From contig NZ_JAXHCH010000002.1 in the NCBI RefSeq assembly GCF_042466415.1, positions 62,001 to 126,000 on the forward strand: DNA of 64,000 bases. The letters run 5' to 3'. The notes under the pieces are model-generated. The model did no database searches and was not told the origin of the DNA. It saw only the letters and a list, made by a program, of their open reading frames with translations. Both the position numbers and the translations under genes were made by a program. Every line of letters begins with the position of its first letter. Position 1 is the stretch's first letter. Positions 1-8,131 of this stretch are shown here, one piece after another. This stretch comes from Albirhodobacter sp042466415 (lineage in GTDB: Bacteria > Pseudomonadota > Alphaproteobacteria > Rhodobacterales > Rhodobacteraceae).

Positions 1-336
1 GCGTCGCGCCGTGCCGAGCAGCGCGAGAATGCGGTGCGCGCGCGCGCGCGGTTGCTGCGACCTTTCGGTTGCCTGCCGTGCAGTCTCACCAGGCTCCATC
101 GTTGAGGGGGCTTGGCTGCGCGCCACAGTGCGACCGCGTCCATTTCCTGCGGCGGCGGGGGGGCTTGAGCTTCCTACGCCTTGTTTTGAACGAAGCGTAG
201 CGGGGGGCAGGTCTGGAGGGCCGTCACGCTCGCGCATCGTATCGCGCGGGGCGATTTGCGGCTTTGAGGCTGCGTGCGGTTCTTGATAAGATGCATCGCT
301 TGGCAGTGAAAAATGCGAAACCGTTGATGGAATCAT
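1..336 (-). CDS. Partial unidentified protein, N-terminus only, runs off left edge
   Basis: An open frame of 112 codons without a stop starts at an ATG (complement of 334-336) and leaves the window at position 1. A purine-rich AGAAAGG lies about 7 nt upstream of the ATG. The visible residues are rich in Pro, Ala, Ser and Arg and look disordered. The last visible residues (ILALLG) become hydrophobic. No family is recognised. It would be transcribed divergently from the imelysin operon. The opposite-strand frame over the same bases (11-286) is low-complexity and less convincing. Without the rest of the gene this is a tentative call. Confidence 0.4.
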   Translation of the reverse strand, partial: MIPSTVSHFSLPSDASYQEPHAASKPQIAPRDTMRERDGPPDLPPATLRSKQGVGSSSPPAAAGNGRGRTVARSQAPSTMEPGETARQATERSQQPRARAHRILALLGTARR

Positions 337-526
337 GATGGAGCCTTTCTGGCTATTCAATCACGAGAGACTGCACGGGATGGGTTTCTAGAGCGTTAAG
401 CCCCGCGTGGCGATATGTGTGCCCCTCCAAGTTTTCGCGGCGGAATGGGTCAATTTGCGGGTTTACAAAGTTGACTGTTTAAATCAATTATTCGCAAAAC
501 TTGTGGAATAGGCGGAGAATACTGAC

Positions 527-1804
527 ATGCGACACATTGGTGCGACCGGAAAATTGTTGGCCACGACGATCTTAGCGTTGAGCGGCTTCGCTGGCGTAGC
601 GCAGGCGCAAGCCGTCGATGAGGCCGCCGTGGTTTCGCAATATGCCGATATTGGCGCGGCCGCGTTTGGCGACTCGCTGAGCACGGCAGAGGCGCTTCAA
701 TCGGCGGTTTATGCGTTCCTCAAAGCGCCCTCGGCCGAGACGCAAGACGCCGCGAAGGACGCTTGGATCGCGGCGCGCAAGCCTTACTTGCAAACCGAGG
801 CGTTCCGCTTTGGCAATCCGGTTGTGGATGAATGGGAAGGCCGCGTGAACGCCTGGCCGCTGGATGAAGGCCTGATCGACTACGTCGATATGGGGTCGGC
901 GGCCGTGAACGAGGAGAATGATTACGCGCTTCTCAACGTGATTGCGAACCCGACGTTGACAATCGGCGGCACGGAAGTTGACGCCAGCGCGATCACCCCG
1001 GATTTGATCTCGGGGGCGCTCCACGAGGCCGAGGGCATCGAGGCGAATGTCGCATCGGGGTATCATGCGATCGAATTCCTCCTCTGGGGGCAAGATCTTA
1101 ACGGGACGGAAGCAGGCGCGGGTGCGCGTCCCTATACCGATTTCGTCGTGGGAGACGCATGCACGGGCGACAATTGCGATCGCCGCGCGGCGTATCTCAA
1201 GGCTGTCACGGATCTGCTTGTGACGGATTTGGGCGAGATGGTCGACGCTTGGGGTGACGGCGGCGCTGCGCGCGAAGCGGCATTGAACGAGGGGGGCGTC
1301 AAAGCCATCCTGACCGGTCTTGGGTCGCTGTCTTACGGTGAGTTGGCGGGCGAGCGCATCAAGCTGGGCCTCATGCTGCACGATCCCGAAGAAGAGCAGG
1401 ATTGTTTCTCGGATATGACGCATCTGTCGCATTACTATGATGGTTTGGGCATCCAGAACGTTTACACCGGCAGCTATACCCGCGTCGACGGAACTGTCGT
1501 CGAGGGGCCATCGGTATCCGATCTGGTGGCGGCTGTGGCGCCAGATGTCGATGCGCAACTGACGACGGAAATCGCGGCCTCTGTGGCGGCGCTTGACGAG
1601 ATGAAAGTCAAAGCCGAAGGCGGAATGGCCTACGATCAGATGCTCGGCATGGGCAATGATGAGGGCGCTGCCATCATCAACAAGGTTGTGGATGCGCTCG
1701 TCGCACAGACCCGCTCGATCGAGCGCGCGGTGACTGCGCTGGGGACCGAGATCGAAGTCGAGGGGTCTGACAGCCTCGACAGCCCAGAATCGGTCTTGCA
1801 GTAA
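527..1804 (+). CDS. Imelysin family (M75) periplasmic iron-regulated protein
   Basis: A 425-aa exported protein. Residues 1-27 form a signal peptide ending in an AQA-type cleavage site. The mature part is a helical imelysin domain with the hallmark GxHxxE motif read as GYHAIEF around His180, followed by LLWGQD. Imelysins (EfeO/IrpA/ICMP relatives) are periplasmic or surface proteins linked to iron acquisition; peptidase activity is doubtful in most members. It is first in a co-directional four-gene run with the di-heme oxidoreductase (9 nt downstream), a second imelysin and a DUF1513 protein. That is a recognised alphaproteobacterial iron-uptake-associated arrangement. The family call is firm; the metal substrate is inferred. 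Confidence 0.9.
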   Translation: MRHIGATGKLLATTILALSGFAGVAQAQAVDEAAVVSQYADIGAAAFGDSLSTAEALQSAVYAFLKAPSAETQDAAKDAWIAARKPYLQTEAFRFGNPVVDEWEGRVNAWPLDEGLIDYVDMGSAAVNEENDYALLNVIANPTLTIGGTEVDASAITPDLISGALHEAEGIEANVASGYHAIEFLLWGQDLNGTEAGAGARPYTDFVVGDACTGDNCDRRAAYLKAVTDLLVTDLGEMVDAWGDGGAAREAALNEGGVKAILTGLGSLSYGELAGERIKLGLMLHDPEEEQDCFSDMTHLSHYYDGLGIQNVYTGSYTRVDGTVVEGPSVSDLVAAVAPDVDAQLTTEIAASVAALDEMKVKAEGGMAYDQMLGMGNDEGAAIINKVVDALVAQTRSIERAVTALGTEIEVEGSDSLDSPESVLQ

Positions 1805-1813
1805 GCAACGACG

Positions 1814-3181
1814 ATGCGGTCGCGTGCGATTGCAGGGCTGGTCGGTGCGGCGCTTGCGAGTGCCGGATTGGCGCATATGACGGGGGTGGGCTTCGCGGAG
1901 CCCGCCCCTCTTTCGTCTGGCGAAGATACGGCGCCCGTCGGCGACGCGCGGGCGAAGGCGCAGGGCGCCGAGTCCGGGGCAAGTTTGGGCGGGTTGGAGA
2001 TCGAAATCGGTCGCGCCTTGTTCGAAAAGCTCTGGGTCGCCGCGCCCAGCTCGACCAAGGGGTCAGACGGGCTTGGCCCGATGTTTAACGCGCGTGCCTG
2101 CTCGAATTGTCACGCGCAAGGCGGGCGTTCATCCTTGCCGGAGGCGCATGTTTCGGGCGCAGTGGTGGAGAGTACGATTGGAACCGTCGTCAAATTCACC
2201 AGCCCTGATGCGCAACGCGCGTTCGGCACCCAGCTTCAAGACCGCACCGTGACAGGGGCCCATCACAGCGCGCAGGCGGGCGAGACCCCCGCGCGCCAGC
2301 CGCTGACCCCTGAGGGCACATTGCGCCTGCGGTATGACATGCGGCCGATGACACTTGGCGACGGAACCCAAGTGACGATGCGCCGTGTCTCGCCGCAGAT
2401 CTCGGGCGCGGCGGCGCATGTTGAGGGCCTGTCTTTGCGTGTCTCGCCACCGTTGTTTGGCATGGGCTTGATCGCGGGCATAGGGGAGGCCGAGCTGCGC
2501 GCCCGTGCCGATCCTTTTGACGTGAATGGCGACGGGATATCCGGCCGTGTGGCTGAGGCCTACTCCCCCGAATTGGGCCGCGCGGCGCTTGCACGTTTCG
2601 GGTGGCGGGGCGGGGCGGTCACGCTGATGGATCAATCTGCGGATGCCTTCTCCACGGATATGGGCTTATCCACGCCGCTGTTCCCTGATCCGCAGGGCGA
2701 CTGCCTGACCTGTGCGGGGATGGCGCATGGCGGGGATGCGGGGCTGCGCGATGGGCACGAGGTGTCTGCGTCAACGTTGGATCTTGTGACGCGCTTTGTT
2801 GCTGATCTCGCCGTGACGACGCCGCTGATCGGGGAGGTGTCATCTGGCGCGGCGCAAACCGGCGCCGATCTTTTTGCGCAGGCGGGCTGTGAGGCATGCC
2901 ATGTGCGCGATCCCTATTCGAACGGCGCACGCCCTTATAGCGATTTTCTTTTGCATGATATGGGCGAGGATTTGGGCGATGACGGGGGGCGCGAATGGCG
3001 GACCGCGCCGCTTTGGGGGTTGAATGTGCCCCAAACGAGCTACCTGCATGACGGGCGCGCGGTCACATTATTGGAAGCGGTGCTGTGGCACGGTGGTGAA
3101 GCGCGCGCGGCGCGTGATAGGGTGGCGCAAATGACGGCGGCGCAACGCGAAGCTTTACTGGATTATTTAAGGAGCCTGTGA
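1814..3181 (+). CDS. Di-heme oxidoreductase (DUF1111, putative thiol oxidoreductase, cytochrome c type)
   Basis: A 455-aa protein with an N-terminal signal-like hydrophobic segment. Two c-type heme attachment motifs are visible: CSNCH at residue 96 and CEACH at residue 359. A further cysteine pair reads CLTCAG, without the histidine. This matches the DUF1111 di-heme oxidoreductase family often found beside imelysins. The periplasmic location follows from the signal segment and heme sites. A role in redox handling of iron during uptake is an inference from the neighbours. The stop overlaps the start region of the next imelysin gene, so the two are probably translationally coupled. Confidence 0.85.
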   Translation: MRSRAIAGLVGAALASAGLAHMTGVGFAEPAPLSSGEDTAPVGDARAKAQGAESGASLGGLEIEIGRALFEKLWVAAPSSTKGSDGLGPMFNARACSNCHAQGGRSSLPEAHVSGAVVESTIGTVVKFTSPDAQRAFGTQLQDRTVTGAHHSAQAGETPARQPLTPEGTLRLRYDMRPMTLGDGTQVTMRRVSPQISGAAAHVEGLSLRVSPPLFGMGLIAGIGEAELRARADPFDVNGDGISGRVAEAYSPELGRAALARFGWRGGAVTLMDQSADAFSTDMGLSTPLFPDPQGDCLTCAGMAHGGDAGLRDGHEVSASTLDLVTRFVADLAVTTPLIGEVSSGAAQTGADLFAQAGCEACHVRDPYSNGARPYSDFLLHDMGEDLGDDGGREWRTAPLWGLNVPQTSYLHDGRAVTLLEAVLWHGGEARAARDRVAQMTAAQREALLDYLRSL

Positions 3182-4194
3182 TGAGCGGCAATTGGGCATG
3201 GAAAATTTTGGCGGGCGGCGTCGCCATGACGGTGATGGGAATGCCAGCCGCTGCGGATGTGCGCGAGGTGGTGGAGCGGAATATCCTACCGGGGTTTGCG
3301 GAGTTTGATGCGGCCGCGCAGGATCTCGCTTCGCGCGCGGCGGACGACTGTTCAGCCACCGCTTTGCAAGCGCCTTGGAATGTGGCGTTCGATGCGTGGC
3401 TCAAGGTTCAACATTATCATATTGGGCCATCCGAAGCGGGGGGCCGTGCCTTGACGATCGCCTACTGGCCGGATCCGAAAAACCTCGGCGCGCGTCAGAT
3501 GGCCGCAATGCTGGAGGCCGAGGACCCGGACCTCACCGCGGAGGGTGGCATGGCGCAGGTGTCTATCGCGGCGCGCGGCCTCTACGGGATCGAGCGTATC
3601 CTCCACGGCGAGACCTACGCGCAGGGCGATTACGCCTGTGATCTGGTGCGCGCCATGACGGCCGATCTCGCCACGACATCGGCAGGGCTCGCGCAGGATT
3701 GGGTTGAGTATGCGCCTTTGCTGACGACCGCAGGCGAGGCAGGCAACAGCACCTATCGATCCGCCGACGAGGCGCGTCAGGCGCTTTTCACCCAGCTTTT
3801 GGCGGGGATTGAGTTTAACGAGGGCACGCGGCTTGCGCGCCCGCTGGGCACGTTCGATGCGCCGCGGCCGGAACGCGCGGAGGCGCTGCTCGCCCATCGC
3901 GCCAAGCGTAATCTAGCGCTTTCGATGCAGGCTCTTGGCGGCCTCGCTGAGGATCTCGCGCAGATCGAGGGTAAGTCCGATGGCGCACCCGTGACGAAAA
4001 CGGCGTTCGAGCGGGTCGAGGAGTTGCTCGGCAAGATGGACGATCCAGATTTCGCAGGCGTCGTGGACCCGAGCGGCCGTCTCAAGGTGGAGATCTTGCA
4101 GCAGGCGATTATCGCGGCTGGGGACGCGGCGGAGGCCGAAATCGGTCTGACGCTCGGGGTCTCGGCGGGGTTCAACTCCGCAGATGGCGATTGA
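3181..4194 (+). CDS. Second imelysin family protein
   Basis: A 337-aa protein. The ATG at 3181 is chosen over an adjacent GTG at 3178 because AAGGAG ends 6 nt before it; the upstream gene's TGA (3179-3181) overlaps this ATG by one base. The N-terminal 24 residues form a signal peptide ending in AAA. The body resembles imelysin-like proteins (YGIERILHG in place of a clear GxHxxE), so it is a divergent paralogue of the first gene. In this arrangement the two imelysins flank the di-heme cytochrome. It is likely periplasmic and part of the same iron-related system. The exact role is unknown. Confidence 0.82.
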   Translation: MSGNWAWKILAGGVAMTVMGMPAAADVREVVERNILPGFAEFDAAAQDLASRAADDCSATALQAPWNVAFDAWLKVQHYHIGPSEAGGRALTIAYWPDPKNLGARQMAAMLEAEDPDLTAEGGMAQVSIAARGLYGIERILHGETYAQGDYACDLVRAMTADLATTSAGLAQDWVEYAPLLTTAGEAGNSTYRSADEARQALFTQLLAGIEFNEGTRLARPLGTFDAPRPERAEALLAHRAKRNLALSMQALGGLAEDLAQIEGKSDGAPVTKTAFERVEELLGKMDDPDFAGVVDPSGRLKVEILQQAIIAAGDAAEAEIGLTLGVSAGFNSADGD

Positions 4195-4210
4195 TTGCAA
4201 GGAGAGCAGC

Positions 4211-5311
4211 ATGAAACGCAGAACCTTCCTCGCGTCGCTCGCGGCGACGGCTGGATTGGCGCAAACCGGTTGGGCGGCGGCAGGCAGCCCCGCATTCCTT
4301 GCGGCGGCGCGGCTGCCTGCGGGGGATTATGCGCTTTTGGGCTTAACCGCCCTCGGTGAGGAGATTTTTCGTCTCGGGTTGCCATCGCGCGGACATGCCG
4401 GCGCGGCGCATCCCAGCCTGCCTGTCGCCGTCGCCTTTGCGCGCAGGCCCGGCGTGTTCGGTTTGGTGATTGATTGCGTGCATGGCAAGGTCATCGCGCG
4501 GTTGGAGCCGCCGACCGGACGCCAGTTCAACGGCCACGGCGCATTCTCCTCAGATGGGGCGCGCCTGTTTACATCGGAAGTGATCGCGGATGGCTCGATT
4601 GGCCAGATAGGCGTGTGGGACACCAAAACGTGGAAGCGGATCAATCAGTTCGCGAGCCACGGCATCGGGCCGCACGAAATTTTGCGCCTGCCCGGGACGG
4701 AAACGCTCATAGTCGCGAATGGCGGCATCGAGACTGATCCGTCCGATCGCACGCCCCTCAATATCGACCGGATGCGCCCGAACCTGACCTATTTGAGCGA
4801 TGCTGGCGAGGTGCTTGATCAGGTTGAGCTCCCCGACCTCGCACAGAATTCGATTCGCCACCTGTCCGTGCGGGCAGACGGCCTCGTTGCGTTTGCGATG
4901 CAATGGGAAGGCGACGCGTTTGAACCGGTTCCACTCCTCGGTTTACACCGATTGGGGGCGACGGCGCAGTTGTGCGAGCCTGCGCTCGGCGAAGAGTTCG
5001 CGATGAAAGGCTATGCCGGTTCCTGTGCGTTTTCAGCCTCTGGCGCGCGGGTCGCGATTACGTCGCCCAAAGGTGGCCGCGTTCAGATTTACACCGCCGA
5101 CGGCAAGCCGCTGGCCTCTGTCGCGGTGGCGGATGTTTGCGGCCTCGGGCCTGATCGCGGGGCGGATCAAATCGGCGCATCGGATGGTTTCATCGCAACC
5201 GACGGATTTGGCGGCGCCTCCCGCATTACCGTGACCGATGAGGGGCAAGCCCGCGCCGGCGGTGAAGTGACCTCGCAAGTCGCGTTCGATAATCATCTGA
5301 TATCGCTCTAG
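4211..5311 (+). CDS. DUF1513 family protein with twin-arginine signal
   Basis: A 366-aa protein. The ATG at 4211 is preferred to 4184 because GGAG at 4201 is correctly spaced and the protein then begins KRRTFLASL, a twin-arginine export signal. The remainder is beta-propeller-like with repeated short strands, typical of DUF1513, a family found at the end of imelysin/di-heme clusters. Export through Tat suggests folding, perhaps with a cofactor, before translocation. It closes the operon; a GC-rich hairpin follows at 5317-5338. Its biochemical function is not known; the iron-related role is inferred from its neighbours. Confidence 0.82.
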   Translation: MKRRTFLASLAATAGLAQTGWAAAGSPAFLAAARLPAGDYALLGLTALGEEIFRLGLPSRGHAGAAHPSLPVAVAFARRPGVFGLVIDCVHGKVIARLEPPTGRQFNGHGAFSSDGARLFTSEVIADGSIGQIGVWDTKTWKRINQFASHGIGPHEILRLPGTETLIVANGGIETDPSDRTPLNIDRMRPNLTYLSDAGEVLDQVELPDLAQNSIRHLSVRADGLVAFAMQWEGDAFEPVPLLGLHRLGATAQLCEPALGEEFAMKGYAGSCAFSASGARVAITSPKGGRVQIYTADGKPLASVAVADVCGLGPDRGADQIGASDGFIATDGFGGASRITVTDEGQARAGGEVTSQVAFDNHLISL

Positions 5312-5316
5312 CACGG

Positions 5317-5338
5317 GCGGGGCCCCGAAGGGCCCTGC
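5317..5338 (+). terminator. Hairpin between convergent genes
   Basis: A 9-bp stem (with one G-T pair) contains GGGCCC, loop CGAA, GGGCCC. It lies 6 nt after the DUF1513 stop and before the stop of the convergent gene at 5366. There is no strong U-tract on either side, so it may act as a weak bidirectional terminator. Confidence 0.5.
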
Positions 5339-5365
5339 TATACCCGCAGGGGCGAGGCGTGCGGT

Positions 5366-6373
5366 CTAGCGGGGGCGCACTGACCACAGATCCGTGGCGC
5401 GCCTGAACGCGTCTGTGTGATCCAACCCCTCAAGGACGCCAAGCGCCAAAGCCGCTGTCCCGAGCACGATCATCAGCGCGAATTCATCTGTCAAATCGCC
5501 CGCCCAAAGCGCCGCCAGCGCGCTAGGGTCGGTGGCGCCGTCTGCGGCCTCCGACATGCGCTTGGCGCCCTGCAGGAGGGCGGGCGCAACGGTGTCAAAC
5601 GGTGCGCCGTGGTCAAGCCCCATCAGTTCGACGGCCTTGTTGGGTTGACGTTCGAACTCGCCGCCGCCGCCTTTCAACACCCGCAGATGTTGTTCCCCCA
5701 AGGCGCGGGCGCCATCTTGTTGCAGCGCGCGATAAGGGGGGTGGAACACGCCCTGCACCTGCGCACGTGCGGCACATGGGTTGAGCGCGCGCAACGCTGT
5801 GTTGACGGGCGAGCGAAGGCCAAGATGCTCGCGCAGCGCGAGCAACTCGACAAAGCGCTGATCCATCGCCTCCAGCGGAATGTAAGCGATATTCGTCAAA
5901 TCCAGCGCGGCCTTAACCGCGTCCGGCGTGCTGGCCTGTGCAATTCCGACAATCGGCAGAGCAGGGCGCACAGCCGCGGCATTCGCCTGATGTGAATTCA
6001 GGCCGTGGAGCACGATCTTGTGCCCGGCCGAGGCCGTCAGCTTTGCCGCCAGCAAAAACCAAGGCAATCCGCGTGATTTCCCTGCCGCATATGACGGCCA
6101 GTCGAGATCAGGCGCAATCTTACGCCAAACCCCAAGGCGCGCGCGCATCGCCAGAACGATTCCCGCAATCTCGTCAGGATTTTCCGAACGGTAGCGCCAC
6201 AACATCAACAACGCCCCAACCGCCTCCGGCGCAGCGCGCTGTTCAAGCACAATCGTCATTGCGTCTTGTGCCTCGTCGCGCGTCAGGTGGCGCGATTTGC
6301 TCGGTCCGCGCCCGAGTTGCTGCACGTAAGGTGCGAGGGATTGCGCAGGCGTGAACGGGGCTGGTTCGGTCAT
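5366..6373 (-). CDS. Glycosyltransferase/phosphoribosyltransferase family protein (TrpD-like)
   Basis: A 335-aa protein. The start at 6373 is chosen because MTEPAPFTPAQSLAPYVQQL is where similarity to the family begins; an upstream in-frame Met at 6424 adds an unrelated leader. The sequence has the fold pattern of anthranilate phosphoribosyltransferase: a helical N-terminal domain (EAQDAMTIVLEQRAAPEAVG) followed by the phosphate-binding region (KIVLHGLNSHQ). Such TrpD2/YbiB-like proteins bind nucleic acids and are usually not tryptophan enzymes, and no trp genes are nearby. It is the last core gene before the island boundary at 6514. Confidence 0.8.
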   Translation of the reverse strand: MTEPAPFTPAQSLAPYVQQLGRGPSKSRHLTRDEAQDAMTIVLEQRAAPEAVGALLMLWRYRSENPDEIAGIVLAMRARLGVWRKIAPDLDWPSYAAGKSRGLPWFLLAAKLTASAGHKIVLHGLNSHQANAAAVRPALPIVGIAQASTPDAVKAALDLTNIAYIPLEAMDQRFVELLALREHLGLRSPVNTALRALNPCAARAQVQGVFHPPYRALQQDGARALGEQHLRVLKGGGGEFERQPNKAVELMGLDHGAPFDTVAPALLQGAKRMSEAADGATDPSALAALWAGDLTDEFALMIVLGTAALALGVLEGLDHTDAFRRATDLWSVRPR

Positions 6374-6513
6374 GGCGGGCCTTAGTTTGAGGATGAAGCG
6401 CGGATCATCGCTGCACCGTCTCATTTACACAAGCCATCCGCAAGTCAGCAGGGCCAAAGCCCAACCGAGAGACGCGATCAAAGCGCAGCACGAGGTCTAT
6501 TTCATCTAGAAAA

Positions 6514-6543
6514 GGATGGTGCTGTGAGAGAGGATTGAATTCT
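6514..6543. repeat. Left attachment site (duplicated tRNA-Thr 3' end)
   Basis: Thirty bases beginning GGATGGTGCTGTGAGAGAGG repeat, in the same orientation, the bases at 42161-42190 that cover the 3' end and CCA of tRNA-Thr. The two copies differ at one position (T here, C in the tRNA copy). No other tRNA part is present here, so this is the displaced end produced by integration, marking the island's left limit. Confidence 0.85.
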
Positions 6544-6812
6544 ATTCCATCTAATTAAAATCAATGTGTTACGTTGCATATTGGCACGCTGGAACGGCCG
6601 AATTCTGGCACTTAATTACCTTGCGTCAAGTGGCCAGCAGATGGCAGAGCAGAGCTCTGTCGGCCACACGCTTACACAGGCAAGCAGTGCGCGCCTAGAG
6701 GTGACTGTCGGCCACGCTTGCAGGTAGCGCCGCGCTCGTCGACTCGTGACGCTAACCTGCTCTGGCGGTCTGGGAAGTCTTCGATCCACTCTTCGCAGCA
6801 AGCGGTGGCGCA

Positions 6813-6980
6813 CTAAATGTCCAATAGCTCTGTCAGCGCACGGATACGCGCGGGTGTCGGCCTTGGGTCGTGCCCGTTGCTGATGACGCGGATGAACTCG
6901 ATCCATGCGCGCTCATTGGCGGACAGGGTCTCCCAGCTGACGCTGGGAGAGGTTGGGGTGGTGAACGGAGTTTCGCTCAT
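6813..6980 (-). CDS. Small 55-aa protein coupled to the XRE regulator
   Basis: The frame runs from an ATG (complement of 6978-6980) to a TAG (6813-6815). The ATG overlaps the TGA of the upstream XRE gene in an ATGA arrangement, implying translational coupling. The product starts MSETPFTTPTSPSVSWETLS and contains NERAWIEFIRVISNGHDPRP. That stretch resembles the tail of the XRE protein itself (NERGWLTELREASDNSDPRL), so it looks like a short partner sharing the regulator's C-terminal module. No family is recognised. Confidence 0.6.
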   Translation of the reverse strand: MSETPFTTPTSPSVSWETLSANERAWIEFIRVISNGHDPRPTPARIRALTELLDI

Positions 6981-7375
6981 TTGCCGAAGATCCCCCGCAG
7001 TGCCGCGCGGGAGCGGGCGGTCAGACGTGGGTCGCTGTTGTCGGACGCCTCACGCAGCTCTGTGAGCCAACCGCGTTCATTCTCGGTCGCGGGCGTGCCG
7101 AAGATCTCAACGACAGCCTGAGCCGCGGTGACGCCGATGGCCTGCTCGATGCTCAGCCGCATCAGATAGGCCGGATCGACCTCCAGCGCCTTCGCGAGCG
7201 CGGGCACCCGATCGAGAGGAACTTTATTGCGGCCGTTTTTGAGGAAGGTCATCATATTGGCATTGGCAAACCCCGCCTCGGACGCAATCTCGCCTTGGGT
7301 CTTGCGATGCGAGAGGGCTTGGATACGGTCCGCGATCAGCTTCGCGGCGGGTGTGTTGTTGAACGGTGTGCTCAT
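6977..7375 (-). CDS. XRE-family helix-turn-helix transcriptional regulator
   Basis: A 132-aa protein. Residues 10-70 form a lambda-repressor-type helix-turn-helix (TQGEIASEAGFANANMMTFL followed by KNGRNKVPLDRVPALAKALE). The C-terminal half carries a short NERGWLTELREASDNSDPRL module that is echoed in the downstream 55-aa gene. The first gene inside the island on this side, it is a good candidate for control of an island function. An inverted repeat with 8-bp arms at 7380-7405 sits immediately before its start codon and is likely its own operator. Confidence 0.85.
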   Translation of the reverse strand: MSTPFNNTPAAKLIADRIQALSHRKTQGEIASEAGFANANMMTFLKNGRNKVPLDRVPALAKALEVDPAYLMRLSIEQAIGVTAAQAVVEIFGTPATENERGWLTELREASDNSDPRLTARSRAALRGIFGK

Positions 7376-7379
7376 CGGT

Positions 7380-7405
7380 GTGATATCTCATGTTGTTGAT
7401 ATCAC
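7380..7405. promoter_or_regulatory. Operator-like inverted repeat upstream of XRE gene
   Basis: Perfect 8-bp arms GTGATATC (7380-7387) and GATATCAC (7398-7405) are separated by 10 nt, 5 nt upstream of the XRE start codon. Each arm contains the self-complementary GATATC. The position and dyad symmetry fit autorepression by the XRE dimer; binding is inferred. Confidence 0.6.
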
Positions 7406-7465
7406 TTACTTATCGTGTCTTGCGTTCGCAGTCGGGTGGGACTTTCATATCGGTGAAAATCAGGT

Positions 7466-7546
7466 CGAAGTCCTAGGGGAAATACGCGCGGTCGACGGGG
7501 ATGCGTTCTGGCGCCGCAGATCGGGGATGCCGCAACCTTCCGGGTT
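7466..7546. repeat. 81-bp imperfect direct repeat, copy 1
   Basis: Matches 8037-8117 in the same orientation with equal length; the main divergence is a 10-nt block near the start. Both copies keep an open frame reading DGDAFWRRRSG.PQPSG (copy 1) or DGDAFWRRRSGAAQPSG (copy 2), as if both came from the C-terminal end of the same unknown gene. The copies bracket the 68-aa gene and the AbiEii fragment. Confidence 0.7.
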
Positions 7547-7672
7547 CGCGTGATCTTCTCATCCACGGGGTCAACGCTGCTTTGATTGTCGTGCGACAGA
7601 ATGGCTTCGCAAATCGCTCGGTGCAGCCTACTTTTGGGCGGCAGGGATGACGGTCAACCATCCGAGGATCAC

Positions 7673-7879
7673 ATGAACGTCGTAGTGAAAAATTATCCGC
7701 AGCTGCGCCAGCTATGCTGGAATCGTCCTAGCGATGCCGTCGTGGACGGTGAAGTCGCGCTTGCGCTCTACGAGCGGAACTGGCGGTTTGTTCGGCAGGA
7801 CGAGATTACACCCGATGAGCAAGCCCTCCTCGACATGCTTGTTGCGAAGTATGGCAACGGTCATCTGTTGGTCGCTTGA
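7673..7879 (+). CDS. 68-aa protein upstream of AbiEii-type fragment
   Basis: The start at 7673 is supported by GAGGA 5 nt upstream. The product begins MNVVVKNYPQLRQLCWNRP and includes GEVALALYERNWRFVRQDEI. Its stop overlaps the ATG of the following nucleotidyltransferase fragment (TGATG), so the two were an operon. Small proteins in this position before AbiEii-like genes may be antitoxins or specificity partners, but no known antitoxin domain is recognised. The gene itself appears intact even though its partner is truncated. Confidence 0.65.
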   Translation: MNVVVKNYPQLRQLCWNRPSDAVVDGEVALALYERNWRFVRQDEITPDEQALLDMLVAKYGNGHLLVA

Positions 7880-8058
7880 TGGCGGCGCGCATGTTCCGGC
7901 GTTCACATCACAATGACATCCTTGCCGTTCTGCGGTGCCTCGATGGTGCGCTTCATTCGGGCGCTGGATGCTATTTTGGCGGCGGCACGGCGATCGTGTT
8001 GGCGCTTGATGAATATCGCGAGAGCGTTAGCATGAGCGAAGTCCTAGAGGAAATCTGA
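7879..8058 (+). pseudogene. Truncated AbiEii/AbiGii-type nucleotidyltransferase
   Basis: The 59 remaining residues include RRSHHNDILAVLRCLDGALH and CYFGGGTAIVLALDEYRES, the characteristic N-terminal block of AbiEii-like nucleotidyltransferases, in which a GG motif is followed by the Asp-containing active site. Here the frame leaves the family just after YRES and ends within the 81-bp repeat (copy 2), so the catalytic Asp motif and the rest of the domain (normally well over 200 aa) are absent. The fragment cannot be an active toxin. The repeat probably marks the deletion or recombination that removed the rest. Confidence 0.7.
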
Positions 8059-8117
8059 CCCCATGACGGGGACGCGTTCTGGCGCCGCAGATCGGGGGCG
8101 GCTCAACCTTCCGGGTT
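8037..8117. repeat. 81-bp imperfect direct repeat, copy 2
   Basis: Second copy of the sequence at 7466-7546. It replaces the 3' part of the AbiEii-type gene. A frame beginning after the TGA at 8056-8058 stays open through this copy to a TAA near 8166, again looking like the C-terminal end of a lost gene. Confidence 0.7.
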
Positions 8118-8131
8118 AGGCGCAGAGGATG

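Noticed and set aside
572..1876. A 434-codon frame on the minus strand opposite the imelysin gene
   Set aside because: Shadow of the high-GC imelysin coding strand; the composition is Arg/His-rich with no domain, while the plus strand has a signal peptide and imelysin motif.
6616..6906. A 96-codon minus-strand frame near the left island end
   Set aside because: Arg-rich, overlaps the better supported 55-aa gene at 6813-6980 in another frame, and has no family features.
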